NCBI GenBank assembly: GCA_041725895.1
Contig: JBGRQA010000002.1
Location: 248,001-312,000 of the forward strand
Direction of reading: 5' to 3'
Length of the DNA: 64,000 nucleotides
Origin: JBGRQA01 sp041725895
GTDB lineage: Bacteria > Bacteroidota > Bacteroidia > Bacteroidales > Marinifilaceae
The notes beneath the pieces were generated by a model that worked only from the letters and a program-made list of their open reading frames with translations, had not been told where the DNA came from and searched no databases. Both the position numbers and the translations under genes were made by a program. This document shows, piece after piece, positions 52,728 to 62,485 of this stretch. The stretch's first letter is position 1; each line of letters starts with the position of its first letter.

Positions 52728-54230
52728 CTATGGATAGAGATAGGCATGACAGTCAACGCAGGAGTATTCCTTCCAGTCTGTACCGATGTCTACCGGATGT
52801 TCGAATTCCAGAGATTCTCCCGGTAGGGCCAATTGCATATTACCCGGAATGCCCTGGGCGGTAATATCGTGGCAGAGGCGGCAGTCTTTGGATATCACTC
52901 GACCTTCGGCAGTTTTGTGGCGGTCGTTATGGCATCGAAAGCAACCTTCCGACTCCATGTGCCCCCGATGATCGGGATATACATCCCACCGAACATTCAT
53001 GTGGGGGAAATTATGGATATGGTAGGACTTTTGGATGGCCTCGATGGATTGGCGAATCTGAATATTGTGGGTTTCGGCAATTCTAGGGTGATTCAATACG
53101 TAGTAGTTGGAGATGATCTTTTCGATATTAAAGTTTGCACTATCCTTACTGGAGTAGGCATCCTTTAATGCTTCCATGGCGGCAAATTTTACGTGCTTCA
53201 GGTTTTGGGGGATTCTTCCAGCCGCTATAGCATGATCGATAAAATCAGGGGGAGAGAGGAAGCCGTGAGAGGGACGGTTGTGACAGTCCATACAATCCAT
53301 TAAATGGTATTTCCCTTTCTGTAGGAGGGTGGAATCGGGTGGAAACTCCTCGTCAGTGTAGATGAATTCCTGTCCGGTATTGGTATTTGTGTATTTTACC
53401 CAGGGAATAAATTGTTCCGATTCATCCGGGGTGTAATATTCTATTTTAACTTTTGGATTGATGTGCCAGTGAATCCCTTCGGATAATTTTTGAGTTTGAT
53501 GCTCACCCCCGGTTTTCATCAGCAGTTGAATGTTCCATTCTGTATTGTTTTCATCGGCCAAAAAGTGTTTCTCGTTTTTGATGCGTTGGGTGTAAAATTT
53601 TTCAGGCCAGTGACATTTTTCGCAGGTTTCCCGTGCGGGTCTAAGGTTATGGATAGGAGTAGCAATCGGCCGGGGATATTTATCCATCAGTACGGAATAG
53701 ACCTGGTATAAACCTGAAAGTTTGGAACGAACGTACCAATCGGCTCCGGGACCAACATGACATTCTACGCAGGCAACCCGCGCATGGGCGGAATTCTGAT
53801 AGGTAGTATATTCCGGTTCCATAACACTGTGGCAAAGTGTACCGCAAAATTGATTCGATTCGGTATAATGAAAGGCCTCATAACTTCCAACGGAGGAGAG
53901 GAACAGGAAAAGGGTTGTAGTAATGGCGAAAATGATGAAGGCATTTCGATGTTGCCGATCGTTCAAATTGATTTGTGGCCACTTTTCATTGTTGCTATTA
54001 TCGGTTTTCCTTTCTTTTTTGATTTTGATGAGCATCCCGATGGGAATGAGCACTAATCCCAGAATTAGGAATAGTGGAAGAACGATATAGATAACCAAGC
54101 CTACATAGGAACTTCCCTGGTCGAATAGAATCGATACGGCAAAGAAAAAACCGATTAGAAAGAGTGCGATAATTGCAATACTTGCACCCAGGAACGAAGT
54201 CCAGTTGTAAGCTGATTTGGGTAGCCTCAT
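52728..54230 (-). CDS. membrane multihaem c-type cytochrome, NapC/NirT-like
   Basis: 500 residues. Three membrane helices (about 14-36, 43-68, 95-117) precede a periplasmic haem domain. Seven haem sites are visible: C129-GTL-C133-H134, which is CX3CH rather than CX2CH, then CVECH (C154), CEKCH (C203), CMDCH, CFRCH, CRLCH and CVDCH. The first two and their spacing match NapC/NrfH quinol dehydrogenases, which pass electrons from menaquinol to periplasmic reductases; the C-terminal haems are extra. No reductase gene is next to it. Role in anaerobic respiration is inferred. The haem maturation genes are elsewhere. Confidence 0.9.
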   Translation of the reverse strand: MRLPKSAYNWTSFLGASIAIIALFLIGFFFAVSILFDQGSSYVGLVIYIVLPLFLILGLVLIPIGMLIKIKKERKTDNSNNEKWPQINLNDRQHRNAFIIFAITTTLFLFLSSVGSYEAFHYTESNQFCGTLCHSVMEPEYTTYQNSAHARVACVECHVGPGADWYVRSKLSGLYQVYSVLMDKYPRPIATPIHNLRPARETCEKCHWPEKFYTQRIKNEKHFLADENNTEWNIQLLMKTGGEHQTQKLSEGIHWHINPKVKIEYYTPDESEQFIPWVKYTNTNTGQEFIYTDEEFPPDSTLLQKGKYHLMDCMDCHNRPSHGFLSPPDFIDHAIAAGRIPQNLKHVKFAAMEALKDAYSSKDSANFNIEKIISNYYVLNHPRIAETHNIQIRQSIEAIQKSYHIHNFPHMNVRWDVYPDHRGHMESEGCFRCHNDRHKTAEGRVISKDCRLCHDITAQGIPGNMQLALPGESLEFEHPVDIGTDWKEYSCVDCHAYLYP

Positions 54231-54512
54231 GGGAGTCGTATTTTTTGTATTACAAAAAGTTAAGGATTATCTTCGAAATGGGCAATAATGAGACAAATAA
54301 AAGTTTTTGTTCAGCATGTATTGGGATGCAAAACAAACGTTTTTACTGGATCGTCTTCTGCAGAGATTATTCATTTGTGTGTAGAAGAATGAAGCTGGTT
54401 TGGTGCCTGTACTTTAAAGGATTTCAATATATACGATACGTCAGAATATTGGAATTATCGTTGCAATATTGTTATTTTAGTGAATCAATTACTTTTATCT
54501 TTAGTTTACTAC

Positions 54513-55034
54513 ATGCCGATATTTACAACCAAAAGACTTTTTATTCGTGAGTTGGAAGAAAAAGATCCTGTTGAACTTTTAAAAATTTACAACTGCCAGG
54601 AAAATATGCAGTATGTTTCTTCTGGGAAATGGCATTGGAGCAAAGAGGAGTTGGATGAGAAGTTGAGGAAACATACCTTAAATTATCCCAAAGGTTATGG
54701 TATTTTTATGGTTGAGGAGAAGGAAAGCGGAAAGTTGATTGGGGAAGTTGGATTGTTCAATTCCTTTAACTCGGAGCGGGAACTGGAGATTGGCTACATT
54801 CTCGATCGAAAGTATTGGGGGCTTGGATTTGGAAGCGAGCTGATTAATGGTTTGATAGAATATGGAATTGATATACTTCGGCTTCATAGAATAATGGCTC
54901 GAATGTATGCACAAAACCTTGCCTCTGCTCGTGTTTGTGAGAAATGTGGAATGCGTTTGGTTGAAAAAGGGGTTTCGGAATCAGGTGTGAGCTATTTAGA
55001 GTATGAGTTCTTGTCTTCCCAAAGAAGTGGATGA
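54513..55034 (+). CDS. GNAT-family N-acetyltransferase (RimJ/RimL-like)
   Basis: 173 residues from the ATG at 54513 (MPIFTTKRLFIRELEEKD), which matches the family start; the frame extends 11 codons further. Acetyl-CoA binding region YWGLGFGSELINGLIEYG (the R/Q-x-x-G-x-G/A loop reads GLGFGS) and the following LHRIMARMYAQNLASARVCEKCGM stretch are typical of the Acetyltransf_3 group, which acetylates ribosomal protein N termini, amino acids or antibiotics. The substrate is not predictable here. Lone gene. Confidence 0.92.
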   Translation: MPIFTTKRLFIRELEEKDPVELLKIYNCQENMQYVSSGKWHWSKEELDEKLRKHTLNYPKGYGIFMVEEKESGKLIGEVGLFNSFNSERELEIGYILDRKYWGLGFGSELINGLIEYGIDILRLHRIMARMYAQNLASARVCEKCGMRLVEKGVSESGVSYLEYEFLSSQRSG

Positions 55035-55057
55035 TCTTCAAAAAGAAGTAATGTCTT

Positions 55058-55771
55058 CTATTCTATCTCAATCGTGGTTTGGGTAACAAAGCTGTTTCGA
55101 AATCGAGAGGGAAGTTTTGCTGCGATGTTAATCTTGCCTTTAAAATTTGAGTCCAGAAGTATCTCCCCAATCCCGTTTTGGATTCCGATTGGCAATTCGT
55201 GGATGTCGAAATATTTCCCGTTTACAAGTTTTCCTCTGTAGAAGGTTGTTTTTTTAGATTGGTTGCTCATTTCCAGCAGAAGGAGTTTTTGCTTTTTGTA
55301 ATCTCTGTCGTAAACTATTTTGTGAGTAATATGGGGGTATTCTGTAATTTGTTTCCCATTGGATTTAAATTCTTCCAGCTCAATGCTTGGCAAGCCCTGG
55401 TGGTAGAACTGTCTCGATTTAAGTTTGCCATTCCGGTAGTATTTCTATAACCAGCCATGTTTGTTACCATCTTTGAAAGGGATGATTCGATAGATCTTTC
55501 CTGATTTATAGTACATGGTTTCCTCGTCCATAGGAATTCCTTCCTGATACTTGCATTTGGTCATGACTTTCCCATTGGGGTAAAAAGTTGTTGCCCAACC
55601 ATTGATTTTGCCATGACTTACTTCCAGTTTTGAGTGTAACTTTCCATCCACAGTATATTCCTTATGGATTTTCACTTTTGTACTGTCTTGCGTTGAACTG
55701 GTTGCCTCTGATTTAGGGGACTGGCAGCTTGCTAATAAAATGATCGATAAGAAAACAAAGAATTTATACAT
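55058..55771 (-). pseudogene. MORN-like repeat lipoprotein interrupted by an in-frame TAG
   Basis: Two minus-strand open stretches lie in the same frame, separated by a single TAG at 55445-55447. The part before it (108 codons) starts MYKFFVFLSIILLASC, a lipoprotein signal with C16, and carries FYPNGKVMTKCKYQEG and MYYKSGKIYRIIPFKDG. The codons just after the stop read KYYRNGKLKSRQFYHQG, a perfect continuation of the same NGK-type repeat, before LPSIELEEF. The full product would be 237 codons. So this was one gene of the antitoxin-YwqK/MORN-like repeat kind, and either it is newly inactivated, the stop is a sequence error, or the short form is made. No frameshift is needed. Confidence 0.82.
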
Positions 55772-55823
55772 GTTTTAAATATAGTGATTTTATTGTTAAT
55801 TACAATCTGAGGTTATTGTATTA

Positions 55824-55862
55824 AAAGGCAAGTAGCAAGATAGAATTTTACTACTCGCCTTT
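55824..55862 (-). terminator. terminator after the M1-like gene
   Basis: Stem AAAGGCAAGTAG (55824-55835) with CTACTCGCCTTT (55851-55862), one G-U pair; T-rich tail on the minus strand. Confidence 0.75.
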
Positions 55863-55875
55863 GTTTATCTCTCCT

Positions 55876-57306
55876 TTACGAATTCAGGTTATTATCCTCT
55901 AATTGGATTTGTTTGGGATAATCAGTTGTATTTAGCCAGATGTTTAAATTCTCTTTATAATCCGGAAGATATTTCAAAATCAGTTGTTCAAAACTAGTGT
56001 AATTGATGGATGTAAATTGGAATAACTCTTTTAAGAATTTATCGTATTTATTATCTCCCATCTTACTCCATAAATGATATAGAAACAAGGAAACCCTGTC
56101 GGATAAAACAAATTCATCTTTATATTGTCCAATTTCACTATGAGTTATTTGTAAGATTGGCTTTTCTATGGGCAGTTGATCACCTCTCCAGTTTTTTCCG
56201 GTTTTTCGGTTTTTCAGATATTCTTTCTCAATCTCTTGCATTTCTTCTTTTAGGTTGAAGCTTGTTTTATCGAGGGTTTTGTGCAGGGCATATTTGTCGA
56301 AAAAACTTGGGAAACCTTCAATGACAAGAGCTGAAAAAGGATTACTGTTTGCCACAGGAATACGAACATAGGGATGGACTAGCTCGTGAGCAATTGTTGA
56401 TTTTGTATAGATGCTCTTATCAAAACGATTAAATGTTTTGGATCTTATGCCAATTACACTCAAGCTCCAAATGTCTCCATATTTTGGCATTTCAATAAGA
56501 TGCAAAGCGGAAGAATTGTTTACTTTCTGAAATTTTTCTTCATACAGTTTTCGTAGTTGAATGGTGTAATCAATAATCTTATTCGCAATTTCTTTGTTGT
56601 TCAGATAGTATACAGAAACATTGTCTTTTGTTGCAATTTCAAATTCACGTGCTGTAATTTGCAAATAGGAAACATTCGTGAAGCCAGGTTTCCAAACACA
56701 ATTGTACCTGTCGTTTTCTATTTTTTCACTTAAAAGTTGTCCATTTACAACACACTTAAAATTCTTGGGTAGGTTGACACTTACCGTTTTAAAATTCGCT
56801 TCGTATTCATCCTGATTGGGATGCTGAAATACAGGAAACCAAAGAGAATACCCTTGCGACCTTAGAAAAACGCCGGAGTTTTTATTGATATGCATGTAAT
56901 TGGATAAACTTCCCGCTTTTGAAGGATTCATAAAGCCGGAATAGTAGATTTTTAAGCTTTTATCCGATCCCAGTTGTGAAGATGCCAGTATTGTTTTAAC
57001 TGCTAATTTGTTATAGCTTAATTGGTAGAGAACTTTTTCTGATTGGTAATTAAGTCTTTCTCCATTGGAAATAATTGAATCAATTTTAAGTTCACCATGC
57101 AAATAAAAGCAGATTGAATCAGATGTAGTTTCAGCTAATCTTACCAGGCTATTGCCTCTCATAAAAGCATCAGGAGAGACCGAAAATCCCCACATTTGGG
57201 CTTTTTTTGGAAAAAACTCAACATTGATCTCATAATCGTTAACTTGTTGGGCAGTAGTGTTAAATGCAATGATGCATAGTAAAGTGCTTATTAAAATGTA
57301 CTTCAT
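55876..57306 (-). CDS. exported M1-like (gluzincin) metalloprotein
   Basis: 476 residues with a signal peptide (MKYILISTLLCIIAFNTTAQ). The amino half is strand-rich, as in the M1 N-terminal domain (VNLPKNFKCVVNGQLLSEK is typical). The zinc motif is intact: HELVH followed after exactly 18 residues by the third ligand in EGFPSFF. The upstream GAMEN exopeptidase motif of M1 aminopeptidases is not seen; that region reads EMPKYGDIWSLSVIGIRS. It may therefore be an endopeptidase or have another specificity. Lone gene with its own terminator; located between a broken lipoprotein gene and FtsX-type permeases, with no clear functional link. Confidence 0.83.
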   Translation of the reverse strand: MKYILISTLLCIIAFNTTAQQVNDYEINVEFFPKKAQMWGFSVSPDAFMRGNSLVRLAETTSDSICFYLHGELKIDSIISNGERLNYQSEKVLYQLSYNKLAVKTILASSQLGSDKSLKIYYSGFMNPSKAGSLSNYMHINKNSGVFLRSQGYSLWFPVFQHPNQDEYEANFKTVSVNLPKNFKCVVNGQLLSEKIENDRYNCVWKPGFTNVSYLQITAREFEIATKDNVSVYYLNNKEIANKIIDYTIQLRKLYEEKFQKVNNSSALHLIEMPKYGDIWSLSVIGIRSKTFNRFDKSIYTKSTIAHELVHPYVRIPVANSNPFSALVIEGFPSFFDKYALHKTLDKTSFNLKEEMQEIEKEYLKNRKTGKNWRGDQLPIEKPILQITHSEIGQYKDEFVLSDRVSLFLYHLWSKMGDNKYDKFLKELFQFTSINYTSFEQLILKYLPDYKENLNIWLNTTDYPKQIQLEDNNLNS

Positions 57307-57530
57307 TTTGTTTAATTAAAGTAGTTTAAAAATTTGAATTATTATTTCGACAACACAGTTTTACTTTTGTGTTGAGCTTGGATGTTTTCGATTCGATTTG
57401 TAGGACCAGTTGGGTATTCTTTTGTTTTTTGAAAAGAACATAAGATCCCTGTTCCAGAGATGCGTCTTTGGATATTATCTTTTATGTACTAAAAAGGGAT
57501 GTGGAATTATGGCTTAACTCACAGATCGAA

Positions 57531-59891
57531 TTACTCGCTTCGAAGCGATTCCACCGGATTCCGACTGGCCGCTTTCCAGGTTTGCCAGCCCACAGTAAGC
57601 AGGGCGAAGGCAAGGGCTATGCTTCCTGCCACAACAAAGGGCCATGGACCAATTTCAATCCGATAGGCAAAATTCTCCAGCCAGCGATTCATTATCCACC
57701 AGGTGATGGGTGCTGCAATAAAAAAGGCAATGCCGATCCAATGAGCGAACTTGCCCAGCAGCAGGTTGGAGATTTGGAGTATGGATGCTCCGTTTACCTT
57801 TCGGATACCGATCTCTTTGGTTCTTTTGTGCATCATAAATAGGGATAAGGAATACAATCCTAAAAGGGCCAGGATGATGGAGAGGACAGAAAAATAAATT
57901 GCCAGCTGTTGGTTATGTTCCTCCTTTTGGTATCGGTTTCGGCAGATATCTTCTATTATAATGTGAGAATTCTCTCTTTCCGGGTCAAATTTTCGCATTA
58001 CTTGTTTTATCCTGGGCAATAGCTTACTAAATTTTGGGGAATTGACTTTTAGTAGGATGAGTCCGATGCCCCAGCTTTTGCTAAACATCAGAGGGGCAAT
58101 GTTTTCTTTAAGGGAAGTGTAATGGAAATCTTTAACGATACCCTGTATTTCATGTTTTTTATCATGAAACCATACTTCCCGGCCTATGGCATCTTCCACT
58201 CCCAAGTATTTTGCCGCGGTTTCGTTAAGGATAATTCCCTCTTTGTCGGTTGTTTTGTTGTTATTAAGCGGATGTCCTTCCTTAAATCTAATTCCCAAGG
58301 CTTTAAAATAGTCAGGCATAATACGGTATTCGTTGAAAGATTTATACTCCTTCTCATTTTTGCCTACAAGAGATATCATCTGACCGCTAACCTTTCCTCC
58401 GGGTAGATGATCACTGGCGCTTACTACAGAAATACTAGGGATTTTAAGCAGTTCCTGTTTGATTGATGAATAGGATTGTCTTTGTTTTTTACTAAGGTTG
58501 TTGATGGCAATAACTTTTTGAGTATTAAATCCCAAATCGGTCGTTTTCATGTAAGAAATTTGTAGTTGAAGAATTACCACCGAGGCAATCAGAATAATTG
58601 CTACCGTAAATTGGAAAATAACCAAAATACGAGTGAGTAGGTTTGTACCTTTGGAATGATAACCAATACCTTTTATTGCTTTGCTGGGATTCTGTTTTGA
58701 TATTATGAATGCCGGGTAAATACCCGAAAGGATGCCAACTAGTACTGCCATAGTAGGTAACCCGAATAGTAATGTCTGATTATGAGAGTAATCAATTTCC
58801 AGATTTCTACCTAATAAATTACTAAAGTGGGGAAGCAGAATTTCAACCAATATAATTCCCAGGAGGAGGGAAGAGAAGGTCAGAAGTATTGAGTTTCCAA
58901 GAAATTGTCTCATTAGTTCTGTTCTGCTAATCCCTATTGTTTTTTTTATTCCAATTTCCCTGGTTCTACTTTCGTACTGCACCGTCATGATATTGATAAA
59001 GTTAATTATTGCAATCACCAGAATCAGAAATGCAAGGGTAATGAGAAGGTAAATGGTTTGGTAATTTCCGTAAGGTTTAAGATAGTTCTTGGCGGTAGAA
59101 TTTAGGTGGATATCTTTTAATTTTTGAAGATAAGAGTCTGTTTCTTCTCCATAGGGACCAAACCTTTCCGTCAGCATTTGATTGTATAATTGTTCTGTTT
59201 TCGTGCTAGCCTCAGCAATATCAGCCTCCTCCTTAAATAAAATGTATGTTAGATATTCCAGACTTCGGTATTTTGTACGTTTGGGAAAAGTTGTGAATGG
59301 CAAAAGAATATCGAAATCATAATGAGATGTCGAAGGAAGATCTTTCACCACTGCCGAAATCGTAAATATCTGATTAAAAATTTCTATTTCTTTACCAGCT
59401 GCGTTAGTTGTGTTGAATACTTTTTGTGCTGTAGAGGCATTCATCACTACTCCCGACGGATTTGAGAAGATATGATTTGCTAGTCCGGAGATGGGGGTAA
59501 GGGTGAAAATTTTGTCGAAGTTCGTATCAACATATTGGAAATTAATGTTTTCGTAAACTTTATCTCCTACACTAATTTTTTGATGTCTGCCTATCAATAG
59601 TTGGGTTAGTGCTTTTATTTCAGGTACTTTGGAGGTGAAGTTGTCATAATCTAAGCGGAGGCAAGCCGGAAGGTCTTCTTTTTCTTGTTCATTCAAACTT
59701 GTCAATGTATTGAGTCGATAGATCCGTCTATGCTTCTCATTAAATTTATCATAGCTTAATTCATGTTGAACGAATAGGAAAATAATGATAACTGCAGCCA
59801 TTCCCGTCCCAAGTCCAAAAATATTTATGACGGAATTCAATTTGTTCCGAAGTAGGGAGCGGATTGCTAGTTTTATATGGTGTTGGAGCAT
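57531..59891 (-). CDS. FtsX/MacB-type ABC transporter permease
   Basis: 786 residues from the start MLQHHIKLAIRSLLRNKLNSVINIFGLG, the usual amino terminus; a 28-codon upstream extension was rejected. Duplicated layout: helix, MacB periplasmic core domain, three helices (FtsX domain), a second periplasmic domain, three helices, ending WKAASRNPVESLRSE. These proteins act with a LolD/MacB-like ATPase in export or mechanotransmission across the envelope; no ATPase is in view. It resembles the permease at 62486 closely, including PLMFSKSW, and the one at 60002 more distantly. First or last of a tandem set on the minus strand. Confidence 0.92.
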   Translation of the reverse strand: MLQHHIKLAIRSLLRNKLNSVINIFGLGTGMAAVIIIFLFVQHELSYDKFNEKHRRIYRLNTLTSLNEQEKEDLPACLRLDYDNFTSKVPEIKALTQLLIGRHQKISVGDKVYENINFQYVDTNFDKIFTLTPISGLANHIFSNPSGVVMNASTAQKVFNTTNAAGKEIEIFNQIFTISAVVKDLPSTSHYDFDILLPFTTFPKRTKYRSLEYLTYILFKEEADIAEASTKTEQLYNQMLTERFGPYGEETDSYLQKLKDIHLNSTAKNYLKPYGNYQTIYLLITLAFLILVIAIINFINIMTVQYESRTREIGIKKTIGISRTELMRQFLGNSILLTFSSLLLGIILVEILLPHFSNLLGRNLEIDYSHNQTLLFGLPTMAVLVGILSGIYPAFIISKQNPSKAIKGIGYHSKGTNLLTRILVIFQFTVAIILIASVVILQLQISYMKTTDLGFNTQKVIAINNLSKKQRQSYSSIKQELLKIPSISVVSASDHLPGGKVSGQMISLVGKNEKEYKSFNEYRIMPDYFKALGIRFKEGHPLNNNKTTDKEGIILNETAAKYLGVEDAIGREVWFHDKKHEIQGIVKDFHYTSLKENIAPLMFSKSWGIGLILLKVNSPKFSKLLPRIKQVMRKFDPERENSHIIIEDICRNRYQKEEHNQQLAIYFSVLSIILALLGLYSLSLFMMHKRTKEIGIRKVNGASILQISNLLLGKFAHWIGIAFFIAAPITWWIMNRWLENFAYRIEIGPWPFVVAGSIALAFALLTVGWQTWKAASRNPVESLRSE

Positions 59892-60001
59892 TTTTAGAAT
59901 TCTAGTATTATACAAACAATTGAATGGAGATAAGAGATAAGTGACAAGTAACAGGTGATAAGAAAATGCAACCATTCATGCTACTTGCCACTAGTTACTT
60001 A

Positions 60002-62407
60002 CTACTCATACCGTAAAGCCTCCACCGGATTTAGTCGTGAGGCCCTCCAGGCTTGCCAGCTTACGGTAAGCAAAGCGATAAGCAAAGCCAAACCTCCCGA
60101 CAGGGCGAAAGCATACCAATGTATGGCGGTGCGATAGGCAAAATCCTGCAACCAATGGTTCATAATGTACCAGGCTATAGGACTGGTAAAGATGAAGGCA
60201 ACGATCATCCAACTCAGGATATCCCTATTAAGCAGGTGGAGTATGGTAAAATTGGAGGCCCCCAGTGTTTTGCGGATGCCAATTTCTTTGGTGCGTTGCT
60301 CAGTTGTAAATGAGCTTAGTCCCAACAATCCTAAACAGGTTACCAGTATGGATAGGATGGAAAAGATGGAAAAGAGCTTCATAGTCCTGTTTTCGGTTCG
60401 GTGGAGGTCCTCCATCTGGTCGGCTACAAAGAAGTACTCCAGCGGAAACCCATTGGAATGCTGTTCCCACAATCTTGTGGCCATTCTCAACACACTTTGC
60501 CGTTGTTCGGGTAGAAAACGGATGGCAATCTTGTTCTTTTTTGAAAAATCGGGGTGAAGCATTACCACCGAGCTGATTTTGTTGTGCAGCGAAACGAAAT
60601 GGAAATCCTTAACCAGCCCAATGATGGTAAGCGGTTCCATAAAATTGAAATAGATTTTCTTTCCCAGGGGTTGTGCAAGATTCATCTCCTTTGCCATGGT
60701 TTGGTTGATCACGATTCCCTTGGAATCCGAAGGCAAATCCCGTGAGAAAAAGCGCCCCTCAACCACTTGCATACCCATGGTTTTAATGAAATCGAAATCG
60801 GTGCACATGGCACGTGTCGAATAGCTGTTGGGATCGGTTGAAGGATCTCCCATTACCGTAAACCCATCGAAAAATCCACCGGGAATATTTGTCGTTTGTG
60901 AAACATCTTTAACTCCGGGGTGTTTTTGTAGCAGTTCTTTAAAATTGGTGGATCCCTGAAGTTTATGTGCATTGTCAAGTACCAAAAGGTTCTCTTTTTG
61001 AAAGCCCAGATCCTTGCTATGGATGTAGTTCATCTGGTCTCGTATCACAAAGGTGGAAATGAAAAGGAAGATGGAAATGCAAAACTGAATCCCCACTAAA
61101 ACTTTTCGTAGACTTGAATTTTGTGATCCTCTGCTGATGTCTCCCTTCATCACTTTCATTGGATTGAATCGGGATAGGTAGAAGGCCGAATAGCTGCCGG
61201 CAAACAGGCCGGTGAAAAGTGCAATACCCAGGAAAAGCAGCAGAAGGTGATAGTTCTGATGGTAGAGGATCTGTAATTTTTTTCCGATGAGAGAATTGGT
61301 GAGTGGCAGGGATGCCTCCACCAGCAGCAGAGCAATGACCAGTGCAAAAAGACTGAGCAGAATGGATTCGGACAGGAATTGTCCGATTAATCGTTTTCTT
61401 GTTGATCCCAGGGTTTTCCGCACTCCAATTTCTTTTGCCCGTTGAGTAGATTTTGCAGTACTCAGGTTGGTGAAATTGATGCAGGCAATCAATAGAATCA
61501 GTAGAGAGCTGAATGAAAAGATGTATACGTTGCTGATGTTGCCATTGGGCTCCAACTCGTAGATGGAGTGGGAGTGCAGATGAATTTTGCTCAGGGGCAT
61601 GGCGTAGTAGCGGTGATAGTTCCCGGCTTCTTCATATTCTTTAAGCGACTGGTTGTGATTTTTGATCAGCTCCGGTTCAATGTACTTTTTTACCAGGCCG
61701 GGCAGTTTGCTATGGAAACTTTCAGCACTTGATTTTCTGTCCAGCAAAACGTAGGTGTAAGCTCCGTCGTTCATCCAGCTGGTTACTTTGTACTTCCAAT
61801 GAGTTTGTACGGAGGTGAGGAAGTGGAAATGGAAATGGGAGTTCTTGGGCATGTCTTCCACAACCGATGTAATGGTGTAAGTGCCATCATCCTCCAGTTT
61901 CACCTGTTTTCCCATAACCTGTAGGCTGCCGAAATATTTCATGGCAGTGCTTCTGGATATAACCAGTTGGTTGGGCTGGGATAGCGATAGCTTAGGATTG
62001 CCTTCCAAACAGCTTACATTGAAAATGTCAACAAAGGAGGGATCAGTCCAGTAGATTTTCTCCTCCACAAAACTTTTCCCATCTGTTTCAATTGGCAAAG
62101 GATTGAATTCCCGTAGGATCCGAACCGAATTCTCTACCTCCGGAAACTCGTTGACCAGTGCCGGTCCTACGGCCGGTGATGTAGATGGATCGGTCAGTTC
62201 CAATTCGTTGAACTTGAAAGATGTGCCCAAACGGTAGATTCTTTCATGGTTGGGGTTGTGCTTGTCGTAGCTTAATTCATCAGCAACATAAAGGTACAGG
62301 ATGATGCAGCAAGCCAATCCAATGGCAAGTCCAAACAGGTTGATCAGGGAAAATATCTTGTTTTTCCAAAGATTACGCAAAGTGATTTTAAGATTGTTCC
62401 AGAGCAT
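60002..62407 (-). CDS. FtsX/MacB-type ABC transporter permease
   Basis: 801 residues with the same two-fold architecture: amino-terminal helix (IFSLINLFGLAIGLACCIILYLYVADE), MacB core domain with PTD-type MDIF region (DPSFVDIFNVSCLEGNP), FtsX helices with KSTQRAKEIGVRKTLGSTRKRLI, second periplasmic part, second helix set with QRTKEIGIRKTLGASNFTIL, end RASRLNPVEALRYE. It is the most distinct of the three permeases here. The 110 bp before the next permease gene downstream contain a weak inverted repeat (AAGTGACAAGTAAC-like arms) and no gene. The partner ATPase is not in the window. Confidence 0.93.
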   Translation of the reverse strand: MLWNNLKITLRNLWKNKIFSLINLFGLAIGLACCIILYLYVADELSYDKHNPNHERIYRLGTSFKFNELELTDPSTSPAVGPALVNEFPEVENSVRILREFNPLPIETDGKSFVEEKIYWTDPSFVDIFNVSCLEGNPKLSLSQPNQLVISRSTAMKYFGSLQVMGKQVKLEDDGTYTITSVVEDMPKNSHFHFHFLTSVQTHWKYKVTSWMNDGAYTYVLLDRKSSAESFHSKLPGLVKKYIEPELIKNHNQSLKEYEEAGNYHRYYAMPLSKIHLHSHSIYELEPNGNISNVYIFSFSSLLILLIACINFTNLSTAKSTQRAKEIGVRKTLGSTRKRLIGQFLSESILLSLFALVIALLLVEASLPLTNSLIGKKLQILYHQNYHLLLLFLGIALFTGLFAGSYSAFYLSRFNPMKVMKGDISRGSQNSSLRKVLVGIQFCISIFLFISTFVIRDQMNYIHSKDLGFQKENLLVLDNAHKLQGSTNFKELLQKHPGVKDVSQTTNIPGGFFDGFTVMGDPSTDPNSYSTRAMCTDFDFIKTMGMQVVEGRFFSRDLPSDSKGIVINQTMAKEMNLAQPLGKKIYFNFMEPLTIIGLVKDFHFVSLHNKISSVVMLHPDFSKKNKIAIRFLPEQRQSVLRMATRLWEQHSNGFPLEYFFVADQMEDLHRTENRTMKLFSIFSILSILVTCLGLLGLSSFTTEQRTKEIGIRKTLGASNFTILHLLNRDILSWMIVAFIFTSPIAWYIMNHWLQDFAYRTAIHWYAFALSGGLALLIALLTVSWQAWRASRLNPVEALRYE

Positions 62408-62454
62408 AAGGGTAAGTTTTTGAGGTTTATTTCCAGGACTTCTGATTAGGCTAC

Positions 62455-62475
62455 CCCAGCCCCGTGAGGGCTGGG
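62455..62475 (-). terminator. hairpin between permease genes
   Basis: Perfect 8-bp stem CCCAGCCC (62455-62462) with GGGCTGGG (62468-62475), loop CGTGA, without a T tract; may slow or partly end transcription or protect a 3' end between two permease genes. Confidence 0.45.
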
Positions 62476-62485
62476 AGAGATTATC

